From an uncultured Clostridium sp. (GTDB lineage Bacteria; Bacillota; Clostridia; Lachnospirales; Lachnospiraceae), in NCBI GenBank assembly GCA_946553025.1, contig CAMNRM010000014.1, forward strand, positions 1-64,000: DNA of 64,000 bases. The letters run 5' to 3'. Below the pieces are notes generated by a model that was given only the letters and a program-made list of their open reading frames with translations, was not told where the DNA came from and did not search any database. This document shows, piece by piece, positions 16,833 to 26,527 of this stretch. A program made the position numbers and the translations under genes. Each line of letters starts with the position of its first letter. The first letter of the stretch is position 1.

Positions 16833-17381
16833 TTACTTACCTTCCAGTCTAATATTACCTTGTCCATTTTTACCAGAATTACTATCTTCTGTAACAACAA
16901 CCTCTGGTTTTATCTTAGTTTTCAATATATCCGTTCCGTAAATTCGATAAAATTCATGAAAACATTGCTTTAATGTTCCATATTTTCCAGTAGTACGGAT
17001 TCCATAAATCTCCTCAACACTGTAAGGAAGAGATGGAAGGCTTTCACGCGATACAATTACATAATAATTATCGGATTGCTGAATTTCTCTGGCAAATTCA
17101 TCAGACTTAATAAAATCATTTCCTTCATCAATAAATACAATGCTGTCCTTCATAGCCGATAACTGTTCTTTCCACAGCCTGCCTGATAATACATAGCATG
17201 ACTTATCACACCTTACTTCCACTGGAGTGCCCGAAGGATTATTCACATATTCCTGGATCATGTCAACCAGTGTCGTTTTTCCTGTAGCACTGTCACCACG
17301 AATGATTGTAATATTTCGTCTTATTTCAAAATCATAACGCAAACGCTTTGCAGTAACAATAATTCTATATTTACCCTTCAT
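16833..17381 (-). CDS. small P-loop ATPase
   Basis: 182 residues. Walker A GDSATGKTT (residues about 29-37) lies very near the start and Walker B SIVFIDE near residue 85. There is no additional domain, and the tail (about 160-182) is polar and disordered. A GGGGA ribosome site precedes the ATG. It follows the DUF4869 gene by 13 bp, so the two form a pair; the same pairing is familiar from other Lachnospiraceae from memory, but no function is established. Could be a regulatory ATPase or a degenerate kinase-like protein. I do not assign a role. Confidence 0.7.
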   Translation of the reverse strand: MKGKYRIIVTAKRLRYDFEIRRNITIIRGDSATGKTTLVDMIQEYVNNPSGTPVEVRCDKSCYVLSGRLWKEQLSAMKDSIVFIDEGNDFIKSDEFAREIQQSDNYYVIVSRESLPSLPYSVEEIYGIRTTGKYGTLKQCFHEFYRIYGTDILKTKIKPEVVVTEDSNSGKNGQGNIRLEGK

Positions 17382-17394
17382 TCATTTTCCCCAT

Positions 17395-17832
17395 TTATAC
17401 AAATTCCCCGGCGATTGGTACAAGTTCATCCATTGAATGTACAATTTGATTTGTGTTCAATATACAAATCGAAAACTGCTCCTCTCCAAAATCCATTAGA
17501 TGATGCAAATTCACTGTCCGATCCTCTTTTTCTGCAATTTTTAACAACCACTTCGCGCAGTTATCGCCGCAGGTTGAAACATTAAATACCTTGTCCTGAT
17601 TAAATTTAACGAGAATTAACGTTTTAACTCCACCAGATAAACCTAAAGGCGGTATTTTTCCAAGAACCGGACTGTCAATCACTCCGCTGTCGATTACCTG
17701 AGAACTGTCTACATCCAAAATCATATCTTTTACAAAAGAATCCGTAATCCAATCATCTTCATAGTCATATTTAAAATAGGATGCTGTATTATACACAGCA
17801 CCTGGCATATCGCCATAAAATATATTCAGCAT
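17395..17832 (-). CDS. DUF4869 family protein
   Basis: 145 residues beginning MLNIFYGDMPGAVYNT and containing DSPVLGKIPPLGLSGGVKTLIL, the pattern I associate with the DUF4869 family of small cytosolic proteins from Clostridia. No catalytic motif is recognisable. It is translated just before the small P-loop ATPase, and a remnant of a second DUF4869 gene end is present at 16739. Function unknown. Confidence 0.75.
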   Translation of the reverse strand: MLNIFYGDMPGAVYNTASYFKYDYEDDWITDSFVKDMILDVDSSQVIDSGVIDSPVLGKIPPLGLSGGVKTLILVKFNQDKVFNVSTCGDNCAKWLLKIAEKEDRTVNLHHLMDFGEEQFSICILNTNQIVHSMDELVPIAGEFV

Positions 17833-18012
17833 AATGCATTTTTCCTTTCACCATTAGTTATCAGATAGCAGTCCTTTAACTCATGATTTAAATAAACTAT
17901 CAATTGTTGTAAAAAACAAATTCAGTTATAAATTTTCTGTTTTTTCGATGTTTTTTTCAAAATTGGCAGATAACCATAGAGTTTAACAAAAATAATACTC
18001 AAAAAACAAAAA
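17833..18012. other. AT-rich intergenic segment without a gene
   Basis: The interval between the DUF4869 gene and the coiled-coil gene (17833-18164) holds a terminator hairpin (18013-18039) but no credible coding region. Its only open frame starts with TTG, has no ribosome site and runs through the hairpin. Confidence 0.6.
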
Positions 18013-18039
18013 ACTATCCTCTGATAACAAGAGAATAGT
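18013..18039 (-). terminator. rho-independent terminator of the coiled-coil protein gene
   Basis: On the - strand ACTATTCTC, a loop, and GAGGATAGT are followed by TTTTTTGTTTTTTG. The stem plus T-run, 126 bp after the stop at 18165, is a typical intrinsic terminator. Confidence 0.7.
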
Positions 18040-18164
18040 TCTTTATATCTGTATGAAACTTCGTTCCCTTCTGGGTTCATTGTAAAACATATAGCTAGTA
18101 TTTTCAAGGAGAAATTTTTCAAACATGAAAACGCTAATACTTCATATTGATAAGCCTATACATT

Positions 18165-19250
18165 CTACTCCAATCTTGCATCTACTAAAGCTGTCCATGC
18201 ATTATAATCTTTTTTATCCGGATCATAAACTTCAATAACTAAATCCATAACATCTGTTACTGCAATCTCAACATCAATGGGTCTGGTAGCTGTAGTTAAT
18301 ACTGGACTTTCATAAATACATTTTATTTCACCATTATCTAGAGTATATGCATATAAAACATAATTTCCATCAGTATTTTTACTTTCCTCAGATAAAACAA
18401 ATTTACCAGTTAATTTTGTAAATTTTCCATTAAGAGCATAAACTAAATGAAGTTTTTCATCATATTTTTGTTTCAAACAGACACCTGAAGAATATCTATT
18501 TTCATAATTATCCTTTGCATAAACGTCCCATAATGCATATTGCTTTTCATTAATTGTTCCAGAAACAGGTGTCAAACTGCTAAGTAGTACTGATGATTTG
18601 CTTCTTATTTCCTGTATTTTGGCATCTAAAACTTCACAATTAAATACCAATTTTTTCCCTTCTTCTAATATTTTTATAGCCTCATCTCTTTTTCCTTGCG
18701 AAAACAATACATCTGCTTCCTGTAATAACTGCTCATTATATTCATCGGAATATTGTTTATATAAATTTTCTATAGTATCAGATCTTGATTTTGAATTATT
18801 TAAAACAGTCAATGATTGAACAAAATCAGAACTATTCCAGTGTTCTGTAGCAGTAAAAAGAATTTTATTTATTTCATCTGTAGAATTTATGGAATCTATA
18901 ATAGCTTGTTTCTCATCCACTAAACTTTGCAATTCATTTAATTGTAACTTCATCGTTCTCAATTCATTTTTCGTAGCTTGTTTTTCATCTGCTAAATCTT
19001 GCAATTCATTTAATTGTAACTTTATTGTTTCTAATTCATTTTCCGTATCTTGTTTTTCTTTATAAATAACTTCTATAGCCTTTTCATAAGACATGTCTTT
19101 TTCTACAGATTGAAAGCGTTCAGAAAGAGCTTCCACTACCCCCTTTTGAAAGGATTCTTGTGTTGAAAAATTACCCATAAAAAATATTAATATAGAAACT
19201 ACCGACGGAATAACTGCCCCTATTATTGCACCTTTTATCGTATCTGTCAT
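18165..19250 (-). CDS. membrane-anchored coiled-coil protein with C-terminal NPCBM-like domain
   Basis: 361 residues from the ATG at 19250, which has AGGAAG eight bases upstream; an earlier frame start at 19286 lacks this. One membrane helix (about residues 6-27), then a coiled coil (about 50-125) containing a near-exact duplication: NELETIKLQLNELQDLADEKQ and NELRTMKLQLNELQSLVDEKQ. The middle is TPR-like (ADVLFSQGKRDEAIKIL). The C-terminal 130 residues end in YNAWTALVDARLE and read like an NPCBM carbohydrate-binding beta-sandwich. It lies downstream of the glycosylation cluster and may bind a cell-surface glycan; the role is not established. Confidence 0.7.
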   Translation of the reverse strand: MTDTIKGAIIGAVIPSVVSILIFFMGNFSTQESFQKGVVEALSERFQSVEKDMSYEKAIEVIYKEKQDTENELETIKLQLNELQDLADEKQATKNELRTMKLQLNELQSLVDEKQAIIDSINSTDEINKILFTATEHWNSSDFVQSLTVLNNSKSRSDTIENLYKQYSDEYNEQLLQEADVLFSQGKRDEAIKILEEGKKLVFNCEVLDAKIQEIRSKSSVLLSSLTPVSGTINEKQYALWDVYAKDNYENRYSSGVCLKQKYDEKLHLVYALNGKFTKLTGKFVLSEESKNTDGNYVLYAYTLDNGEIKCIYESPVLTTATRPIDVEIAVTDVMDLVIEVYDPDKKDYNAWTALVDARLE

Positions 19251-19327
19251 ATTATCTGCTCTTCCTATCTTAAACTTTTTACACAATAAAACTTCGGTTT
19301 ATTTTGTATAGCCCACTACCTATCCTT

Positions 19328-20452
19328 CTATATTAGAAATCTACATCCAGCATATACAATATTTAATCTAGCTTTGTTAACCATAAAATAAAGGGTTTCC
19401 AGGGTTTCTCCCATATAACCAATATACCGATCCTGTCGTTCCCAACCTCTTGGTTCACTAAGCTGTTCAACTCGTTCCAGAATAGGAAATAACCATTCAC
19501 AATATTTCTCAAGAATATTTTTCCTGGCTAAGATGATATTATAATTATAAAAATATGATTGTTTTAATACCTCTGGAAATACATCTGCATATTCTGGCTG
19601 TAATTCCTTTAGAGCAATAAGTAAGGCATTCCAATCCACATCAGCCAGATAACGCTTGTGATGTTCCTCAATATTCGGCTCATATGGCATGGGAAAAGGA
19701 AGTACTACATCGACATCATTATCTTCCAAACGTAATATGTCATCTTCTGATAATTCTAAAATTCTGCGATAATGGCATAAACCATAATATTTATTTTCCC
19801 TGCCAATAAGTTCCGTGTTATATTTATCTTTAGTAGTTCTTTCAATATTTTCTTCAGACAGATAGTTTTTCCAGATCCAATAAAGTGCTGTCAGTTCTGA
19901 ATAATTTACGTTTTTAGCAGAAATATTGTCGCCTGTACAATCGAAAAAATCTGCCACCCTTTCTTTGCAAAGAATAGCCCCAACCTGAACAGGAATAATC
20001 CACTGCGGCAAATGATAATTTTCAGTTAATGGTTTATCTTTAAAAAATTTTGCCATAAACATACAAATATTCGATTGATGACAGCCAACCGGAAGCGCTG
20101 ACAAAGTTATGTACGGTGTATTACTCATATAATAATATCCCATCATCTCAGCCCAACGCAGGGAAGTTTGTCGAATATGATTTTGAAACCCATAACTTTC
20201 CAGCAAAATTTCAATATCCTTCATTACATTTTCTGGTGTGGCAATTAAAATTTCCAGATTATCTTTATCTTCTTGGGATAATCCCGAAGCAAATGTCGAT
20301 AGTTCCTGCACAGGAACTCCCGCTAATTGCAGAGGATTATTTTTTCTACTGGAAACTAAAAAACAACAGATATCTTTTTTGGGATACAATTTATGAAATG
20401 CCTGATATAAACCCAATGCAATGCTCTGTGCACCAAAAATCGCAATATTCAT
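19328..20452 (-). CDS. DUF4422 glycosyltransferase-like protein with N-terminal Rossmann-like module
   Basis: About 374 residues from the ATG at 20452, chosen because AAGGAG lies seven bases upstream. The first 110 residues begin MNIAIFGAQSIALGLYQAF, a Rossmann-like nucleotide-binding start. From about residue 130 the DUF4422 family signature appears: YYGLCHYRR, VVLPFPMPYEPNIEEHHKRY and YCEWLFPILERVEQL. DUF4422 proteins occur in capsule and surface-polysaccharide loci and are thought to transfer sugars. It is the last gene of the long - strand glycosylation cluster. Confidence 0.82.
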   Translation of the reverse strand: MNIAIFGAQSIALGLYQAFHKLYPKKDICCFLVSSRKNNPLQLAGVPVQELSTFASGLSQEDKDNLEILIATPENVMKDIEILLESYGFQNHIRQTSLRWAEMMGYYYMSNTPYITLSALPVGCHQSNICMFMAKFFKDKPLTENYHLPQWIIPVQVGAILCKERVADFFDCTGDNISAKNVNYSELTALYWIWKNYLSEENIERTTKDKYNTELIGRENKYYGLCHYRRILELSEDDILRLEDNDVDVVLPFPMPYEPNIEEHHKRYLADVDWNALLIALKELQPEYADVFPEVLKQSYFYNYNIILARKNILEKYCEWLFPILERVEQLSEPRGWERQDRYIGYMGETLETLYFMVNKARLNIVYAGCRFLI

Positions 20453-20519
20453 ACCAACTCCTTTTTCGCTCATTTGTTTATAGGCTTTGTTTCCTCTTTT
20501 TGCTCAATTTTTTTAAGTA

Positions 20520-21680
20520 TTACACTTTTTCATAAAGAAATTGTTCAGAAAACCATCGTATTTTTTCCTCTTTAACACCTAATTGTTTCATATAATCTTT
20601 CATCGACATTGCTGTTTTCTGCGTAATATTAGCAATAATTACAATGTCATATCTTCCATCCAATTCAACTATCTTTTCTGGTGCATTTACCTTAAATCCA
20701 TTTTTTCGATAAACTTCCCAATTCCGATCTATCCAAGCACATATTTCTACTTTTCCACTATCTTTTACGTAATTATAGATTTTCTGTCCTAACACACCTG
20801 CACCATAAATAACTACACGACTCCCATAAGCAACTCCGCCAAATGGTGCTAAAATATACTCATCAAATGCAGATATTTGACGCAATGATAAGAGATATTT
20901 TTCATAAACCTTTAGTTGGCTATTCATAATAGGAAAAACTTCTTTTTTTTCAAATACATCCGATAAATAATGGATTAATTTTCTCACTCTCAATTTTTCA
21001 TCGGAATAACTTGTTTTTGTCATTGAACCTGGATGCTGGACATAGTGATAACCACAAATATCCGAAACACAAATGTGTTTAGCTTCTAAGATACTTGGAT
21101 AAATTACAGCAGCATCTTCCCCGGCAATAATTCTATCATCCACCTGCATCTGTGTCTTCTGTAAAATATCCCTGCGAATAAGTTTTGTATATATTTGCGG
21201 TAATATCCCATATTCAAAGAAATTCCCTGTATAAATCATTTTGGGCAAAATATTTTTTCTTTCATATATTCCCTCGACAAATCCATTTTCAACCTTTACT
21301 CCGATTTCTCCAATATCATGAAAATGTGAGGCAGCAATTATATCTGCCCCAGTATTTATCCATAAACCTGCCAGATTTTCTATCCAGTCAGGTTCAATCC
21401 AGTCATCGGCATCTACCCATCCAATCATTTCCCCTTTTGCTAAAGAAACTCCCATTTTACGTGCAGATACTAATCCTTTATTCTCTCTGTGATACACTTC
21501 TATCCTCTTATCCAAATCTTCAAAGCGACGGCATATCGCTAATGATGAATCTTCAGAACCATCATCAATTAGAATAATTTGCAAGTTAAGATACGTTTGA
21601 TTTCGTATACTTTCTATACATTTTTTAAGATATGCTTCTGCATTATAAATTGGCACAATAACACTGATGCAATCTGACAT
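20520..21680 (-). CDS. GT2 glycosyltransferase with C-terminal Rossmann-like module
   Basis: 386 residues. GT-A fold family 2 transferase: ISVIVPIYNAEAYLKKCIESI at the start, the DDGSEDSS nucleotide-binding loop and the metal-binding WVDADDWIE. After about residue 285 a separate domain starts with YGSRVVIYGAGVLGQKIYN, the GxGxxG start of a Rossmann-like fold, and ends with KIRWFSEQFLYEKV. The same kind of module recurs in six neighbours. Predicted to add a sugar from a nucleotide-activated donor, in the cytosol. Confidence 0.9.
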   Translation of the reverse strand: MSDCISVIVPIYNAEAYLKKCIESIRNQTYLNLQIILIDDGSEDSSLAICRRFEDLDKRIEVYHRENKGLVSARKMGVSLAKGEMIGWVDADDWIEPDWIENLAGLWINTGADIIAASHFHDIGEIGVKVENGFVEGIYERKNILPKMIYTGNFFEYGILPQIYTKLIRRDILQKTQMQVDDRIIAGEDAAVIYPSILEAKHICVSDICGYHYVQHPGSMTKTSYSDEKLRVRKLIHYLSDVFEKKEVFPIMNSQLKVYEKYLLSLRQISAFDEYILAPFGGVAYGSRVVIYGAGVLGQKIYNYVKDSGKVEICAWIDRNWEVYRKNGFKVNAPEKIVELDGRYDIVIIANITQKTAMSMKDYMKQLGVKEEKIRWFSEQFLYEKV

Positions 21681-21701
21681 AATTTATCCTTTCTCAAATC
21701 A

Positions 21702-22943
21702 TCAATATAATTCAATAATATCTATAATTTCACGGTTATATTGTTCATTTTCTATATATTCCTGAACATTTCTTCCTCCAGGAGCTTCATTTACATATTT
21801 CCCTTCAATCGGAATTTTCTCCTCTGCACTGCATAAAAACCATTCATATTCGATATCAATATGACCTATATCTAAAGCCTGGTAACCTAACTTTGCTAAA
21901 TCATAAGCTAAAACTGTAGCCGTAGCACCCATGGCTATTAATACAAGCCTGTTTCTATCTGTATTAAGAACTGATTTTAATATCTGATCATATTTTTCGA
22001 ATGCCTCTGTTTCTGGTCCCAGAATACGTATACAAGATTTTGTATTTGCAAATAAATCGTTACCAACACCCATGCGTGTTTTTCTTCCTTCAACAATCGT
22101 AATATCCCGACCTTCCCATAATGATTTAATTATAGCAAATTTTTCTTTTGCCTTTGTTTTATCTATAAAGTCTTTATAAGGCCGGGTAATAAACGCATCA
22201 TAATATTCTTTTTTCATGTCAAGCATTGCATATTCCTTTGCACGCCCGCCATATTGGAAATGCTTCCGAAAGCAATCTTTAAATTCTTCCGTCCTGTTTT
22301 CAAAATCACCATACGCATCAGGAATAGCAACAATGTGATTTTCTAAATTGCTGACAACAATTTCCTTTAACCTTTTTGTAAGTCCTTCGTTTACTTTTTG
22401 GAAAGAATTTCTCCGTCCAAGCATTAAATCAAATTCTCCATCTCCAAAACGACTCATCGATTTTTTCTTTTGTAAAATTTCTTTAACTGCTTCTTCCCAA
22501 CTTAGAATTTTAGGATATTGTATAACATTCTCTTTTAATTTTAATGCCAATTCATATTCTAAATTTTCTATATGTGCACTTAATTTTTCAATCTTCTGCT
22601 CCATTTCCAGATAAATAAGTTCTTCTATATTGAGAAACTTTCTCCATTGAGAATAGTATTCATGTTGAAAAGAAAATGGAATAACAATCTGATTTTTTTC
22701 CACCCCTATCCGGCAAAGCTGCCGTTCAATCTGTTCATATCCTGCAAAAACAGCTATAATAATATAATCATAATTTTTATGTATCCCTTCTTGTGGGGAT
22801 AAAATACAGTAATCAGCAAAGTAACTATTCCATTTTTTATGGTCATTATCTATAAATGCAACAATTTCTGTTTCCTCTAAAAAACAATGTATTAGTTTTT
22901 CAGCAGCATTTCCTGCTCCAAAAATCAATAGCTTAGTTGTCAT
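21702..22943 (-). CDS. GT-D fold glycosyltransferase (DUF1792-like) with N-terminal Rossmann-like module
   Basis: 413 residues. The N-terminal part begins LLIFGAGNAAEKLIHCFLEE, a Rossmann-like module. A short coiled segment (about 115-150) leads to the GT-D fold motif SMSRFGDGEFDLMLGRRNSF, characteristic of DUF1792 transferases first described in serine-rich-repeat glycoprotein loci. LVLIAMGATATVLAYDLAKLG lies further on. It is 21 bp before the next gene in the cluster. A GT-D enzyme is consistent with protein glycosylation rather than only polysaccharide synthesis (inference). Confidence 0.88.
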   Translation of the reverse strand: MTTKLLIFGAGNAAEKLIHCFLEETEIVAFIDNDHKKWNSYFADYCILSPQEGIHKNYDYIIIAVFAGYEQIERQLCRIGVEKNQIVIPFSFQHEYYSQWRKFLNIEELIYLEMEQKIEKLSAHIENLEYELALKLKENVIQYPKILSWEEAVKEILQKKKSMSRFGDGEFDLMLGRRNSFQKVNEGLTKRLKEIVVSNLENHIVAIPDAYGDFENRTEEFKDCFRKHFQYGGRAKEYAMLDMKKEYYDAFITRPYKDFIDKTKAKEKFAIIKSLWEGRDITIVEGRKTRMGVGNDLFANTKSCIRILGPETEAFEKYDQILKSVLNTDRNRLVLIAMGATATVLAYDLAKLGYQALDIGHIDIEYEWFLCSAEEKIPIEGKYVNEAPGGRNVQEYIENEQYNREIIDIIELY

Positions 22944-23894
22944 TTATTTTTCCCCCACATCAATGCAATCCCATAAATACGAATTTTCCAATGATAAACC
23001 AAACTGTTTTTTAAATACTTTTTGAATCTCTGCTCCATTTTTCATCGTTTTAGCTTGTCTACATATTTTACAGAGCAAATGATAAAATGCTCCAATTTCC
23101 TCTGGAGATATAATCTTATATTTATATTCAGATAAAATTCTACAATATAAATTTAGTTCTTCTTCTGTTAATTGAAAACCATTTCCTTTTAAAGCAAACC
23201 TTAAAATTTGTGCGTATTTTTCTTTCCTTTCCTGCATATATTCCTGAGAATACTTATAAGTATTTGTTCCATTTTGGGCTGTATTTCTCCAATATAAAAA
23301 CAAATCTGGCATTCCGCTTATCTTACCATATAAAGAACATTCAACCCAAAACAAATAATCATCCATTCCCAGATAGCCATTGCGGTAACGAATATTATAC
23401 TGATCAACAAATTTTTTTCGATACATACAAGAACCATTGGGAATTACATCTATAACCATAAGCTTTGCTTTGATATAATCAGGATTTTTTAATGGTGTGA
23501 AATAAGTTTCTTTAATATTGTCATTTTCATCAATTTCCTGAAATCCACCAAAGACAACATCTATCTCCGGATGAGCGTCCAAAAAATTTGCTTCTTTTTC
23601 TAAACGATACTCTAGACTAATATCATCTGCATCTAAAAGGGCAATATATTCTCCGGTTGCCATTTCCAATGCGTGATTACGAACATTTGCAATTCCAATA
23701 TTTTTTTCATTCTGATAAAAAAGAATTCTATAATCCTGGTTCTTTTTAATACATTCCACACTACCATCCGTAGAACAATCATCAATAATTATCAATTCCC
23801 AGTCTACAAATGTCTGATTTAAAATAGAGTTTATCGACTTTACAATATATTTTTCTTTATTATAAGATGGCATTATAATTGAAACCTTTGGCAT
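22944..23894 (-). CDS. GT2 glycosyltransferase
   Basis: 316 residues from the ATG at 23894 (GGAG six bases upstream; a GTG four codons earlier is less likely). GT-A motifs VSIIMPSYNKEKYIVKSINS, IDDCSTDGS and ALLDADDIS are present. Unlike its neighbours it has no fused Rossmann-like module. It abuts the GT-D gene directly, with its stop next to that gene's start. Donor and acceptor are unknown. Confidence 0.9.
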   Translation of the reverse strand: MPKVSIIMPSYNKEKYIVKSINSILNQTFVDWELIIIDDCSTDGSVECIKKNQDYRILFYQNEKNIGIANVRNHALEMATGEYIALLDADDISLEYRLEKEANFLDAHPEIDVVFGGFQEIDENDNIKETYFTPLKNPDYIKAKLMVIDVIPNGSCMYRKKFVDQYNIRYRNGYLGMDDYLFWVECSLYGKISGMPDLFLYWRNTAQNGTNTYKYSQEYMQERKEKYAQILRFALKGNGFQLTEEELNLYCRILSEYKYKIISPEEIGAFYHLLCKICRQAKTMKNGAEIQKVFKKQFGLSLENSYLWDCIDVGEK

Positions 23895-23953
23895 AATATA
23901 CTCCACTATAAAGTTTTAAAATATAAACATTTCCAATTCATATTGAAAACATA

Positions 23954-25222
23954 TTATTGATCACAATTTAATAACTTTTTCTCCGATTCAAACACAGTAA
24001 AGAAATCATGAATTCCATATTTTTTTAATTCAGCAATCATAACCTCCTGAAGTGGATAATAAACAGTAAGAATAATTCCACACTTTTCTGCATTTATTTC
24101 TTTTAATTCATATACTTTTAATCCTTCAATAATTTCCTCATCTTTATTTCCATCAGTAACTATAAATCCTAACGGATATATTTGTTTTTCTCTTAATAAT
24201 TTCAAAAGAAAAATCCCTTGTTTACCTGCTCCAAACAAAAAAAATTTTTTATGTGACTCAATGTACCGCAGCATATTTTTTTCTTGTACAAATAACAAAT
24301 GTAATTGATTAAAATTTTCTATCCCTATATATTTAGAAAGTTCAGAAAACATTAATCTAACATAATCTTGTAAAAAAAGTAAAGACCACGAAGCATATTC
24401 CTCTGTCATCACCGTACCTGCATCATATCCTGCATCTTGTGCCAAATAACCAAAAATACGTTCAACTGCATGACTTATAGTATTGTCAACAGGCATCGGT
24501 TCATCTGGAAAATCTTCATATTTCCAATTCATATGGAATAACTTTTGCAATACTTCCTTTCTCGCCCAAAAAACACTTCCCAATGCAATTGGGGGTTTAT
24601 CCTCTCTAATATTTGCTGACAAATTTAATTTTCTGGCTAATTCTAAACAATGATTAAAATTTTTATTCCATGAAGCTTTAAACCATGCTACACTAAATTC
24701 ACCAATTGGCTCTGGCGGAAAAAGAATTCCTAATTCAGGACGTCCTGTAAATAACTGTAATATATTTGCTATATATTTAGAACTAGCAATCATATTACCC
24801 CATAAGTTCTCATTCCATTTATCTACATCTTCCTTGAGCCATAAAGTATGTTCTTTTTTATCATGCAAAAAACATATCAAATCATATTTATCAAAATACG
24901 GCTGAAATGCTACCAAGCATGCACTCAAATCCCGTCCACGGTTCTTTTTTTTTAAATATATAGTATTTTTATGATATAAATATCTTTTAGCTTCTAACAA
25001 AGTTTGCTCTTGTGAAGAAAAAATATATAGAGTGATTCCTTCTGGAATATGATTTAAATATTGACAGTAATAATCCACTTTTTCTGTATAAAATAAATTT
25101 ACCACAATAGCTATAAACTGTAATTCTTTAGAAGTCATACAATATGATGAAACCTTTGTAGAAAATATGAATTGTAATTGCTTTTCTTTTCTTATATCAT
25201 ATACATTTTTCATATATTTCAT
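23954..25222 (-). CDS. RgpF-like rhamnan-synthesis glycosyltransferase with C-terminal Rossmann-like module
   Basis: 422 residues. The core pattern NRGRDLSACLVAFQPY, FLHDKKEHT and GNMIASSKYI...LGILFPPEP is that of the RgpF family, which extends rhamnose-glucose polysaccharides in streptococci. The segment FWARKEVLQKLF with DNTISHAVERIFGYLAQDAGY is also typical. At about residue 335 a new domain starts with KFFLFGAGKQGIFLLKLLREK. In the family, RgpF-like proteins add or branch deoxy-hexose chains; the sugar here is unknown. Confidence 0.85.
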   Translation of the reverse strand: MKYMKNVYDIRKEKQLQFIFSTKVSSYCMTSKELQFIAIVVNLFYTEKVDYYCQYLNHIPEGITLYIFSSQEQTLLEAKRYLYHKNTIYLKKKNRGRDLSACLVAFQPYFDKYDLICFLHDKKEHTLWLKEDVDKWNENLWGNMIASSKYIANILQLFTGRPELGILFPPEPIGEFSVAWFKASWNKNFNHCLELARKLNLSANIREDKPPIALGSVFWARKEVLQKLFHMNWKYEDFPDEPMPVDNTISHAVERIFGYLAQDAGYDAGTVMTEEYASWSLLFLQDYVRLMFSELSKYIGIENFNQLHLLFVQEKNMLRYIESHKKFFLFGAGKQGIFLLKLLREKQIYPLGFIVTDGNKDEEIIEGLKVYELKEINAEKCGIILTVYYPLQEVMIAELKKYGIHDFFTVFESEKKLLNCDQ

Positions 25223-25306
25223 CTTTCTATTTTAATATAATACCATTCCATTAAGATTCATAAACCAATTCCTATTATTAAATCTATTTTTAAATCTTTA
25301 AAGCCA

Positions 25307-26503
25307 TCAACAAAATGGATATATACAAAACTCAAATACACCTTGCAATTGCAAACTTTCTATTATTTCGTTTTGTTTATCCCATGAAACAGCGATAATT
25401 ACGAGTAAGTCTTTATCACTACATAAAGAAAATTTATTTATAGGAATTCCATCTATTTCTAGTTCTTCAGATAGTTCTGTTACAAAAAAACATTCCGGTT
25501 CAAGATTTTTCATTTTTAATTCATAATAAACTTTTTCCCCATATGTACCAGCTCCATAAATAGCAAACCTTTTTGTCTTAAGTAATTTGCAAAAAAAATC
25601 ATATTTTTTTACCAACATTCTTTTAATCGAAAAATATTTTTCATAAACATAGTCTACAATCCACTTATAAATATCATCTTGTTCTTCTAAAAGCCTTTTT
25701 TTCTTTATAACATCTATTACTCTATCAAAATCATTCCAGTTAATTTTATTGCCCCCAAAAACATTAGTACAATTAAAAATATTATCAATAACACTTTGCA
25801 AATCAATAAAATCAAAATGTTTTTCAGTTAATGTTACATATGCATCCAATAAAGCATTTTTATCAGTACTTATACTTTTTTCCATTCTATATGCTTTTAC
25901 TAGAGGTTGATAAATATATCCCAGTTTATAATTTTTCACAAAACGAATGATAAATTCGTAGTCTTGTAACCTTTTCATTTTTTCGTCAAACATTCCAATT
26001 TGAAAAAACACTTCTTTTTTTACTACTAAAGTTGGTGTACCAACAATATTCCCTCTTTTTAGTTTCTCCTCTAATTTATTCTGATATAATTCTATATTTT
26101 GATAATCATTGGGGATAATACTATTTTGTTTACCTTCATATAAAATATAAGGGCAAAAGGATGCTTTTAGTTTTTCTTTCAACATACAACTAATCTGTTT
26201 TTCCAACTTATCTGCTAACCACTCATCATCGCTATCCTGAAATGCAATAAATTCACCTTTCGCTTTTTCTATACCCCTATTCCTTGCAAAATTTGCACCT
26301 TGATTTTTTATTAGGCAAATCAAGCATATTCTTTTATCTTTGTACTCCTTTATAATATTTACAGTAGCATCTGTCGAACAATCGTCTACAATAATCAATT
26401 CAATATTTTTATATGTCTGTTTCAAAACACTATCAATCGCTCTTCGTATCGTATACTGTCTATTATAAACAGGTATTATTACTGTAACCAAAGGATATTC
26501 CAT
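25307..26503 (-). CDS. GT2 glycosyltransferase with C-terminal Rossmann-like module
   Basis: 398 residues. GT-A signatures VTVIIPVYNRQYTIRRAIDS, VDDCSTDAT and IAFQDSDDEW are present, and the C-terminal domain begins RFAIYGAGTYGEKVYYELK near residue 310 and ends in EFCIYPFC. It stands 24 bp before the nucleotide-sugar dehydrogenase stop, as part of the same - strand series. Its Asp-Ser-Asp metal motif (DSDD) suggests a normal, active transferase. Confidence 0.9.
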   Translation of the reverse strand: MEYPLVTVIIPVYNRQYTIRRAIDSVLKQTYKNIELIIVDDCSTDATVNIIKEYKDKRICLICLIKNQGANFARNRGIEKAKGEFIAFQDSDDEWLADKLEKQISCMLKEKLKASFCPYILYEGKQNSIIPNDYQNIELYQNKLEEKLKRGNIVGTPTLVVKKEVFFQIGMFDEKMKRLQDYEFIIRFVKNYKLGYIYQPLVKAYRMEKSISTDKNALLDAYVTLTEKHFDFIDLQSVIDNIFNCTNVFGGNKINWNDFDRVIDVIKKKRLLEEQDDIYKWIVDYVYEKYFSIKRMLVKKYDFFCKLLKTKRFAIYGAGTYGEKVYYELKMKNLEPECFFVTELSEELEIDGIPINKFSLCSDKDLLVIIAVSWDKQNEIIESLQLQGVFEFCIYPFC

Positions 26504-26527
26504 TTTAATTTCCCTTCTATGTATTTA

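Noticed and set aside
17922-18122. 66-residue open frame on the - strand
   Set aside because: Starts with TTG, has no ribosome site and spans a terminator hairpin.
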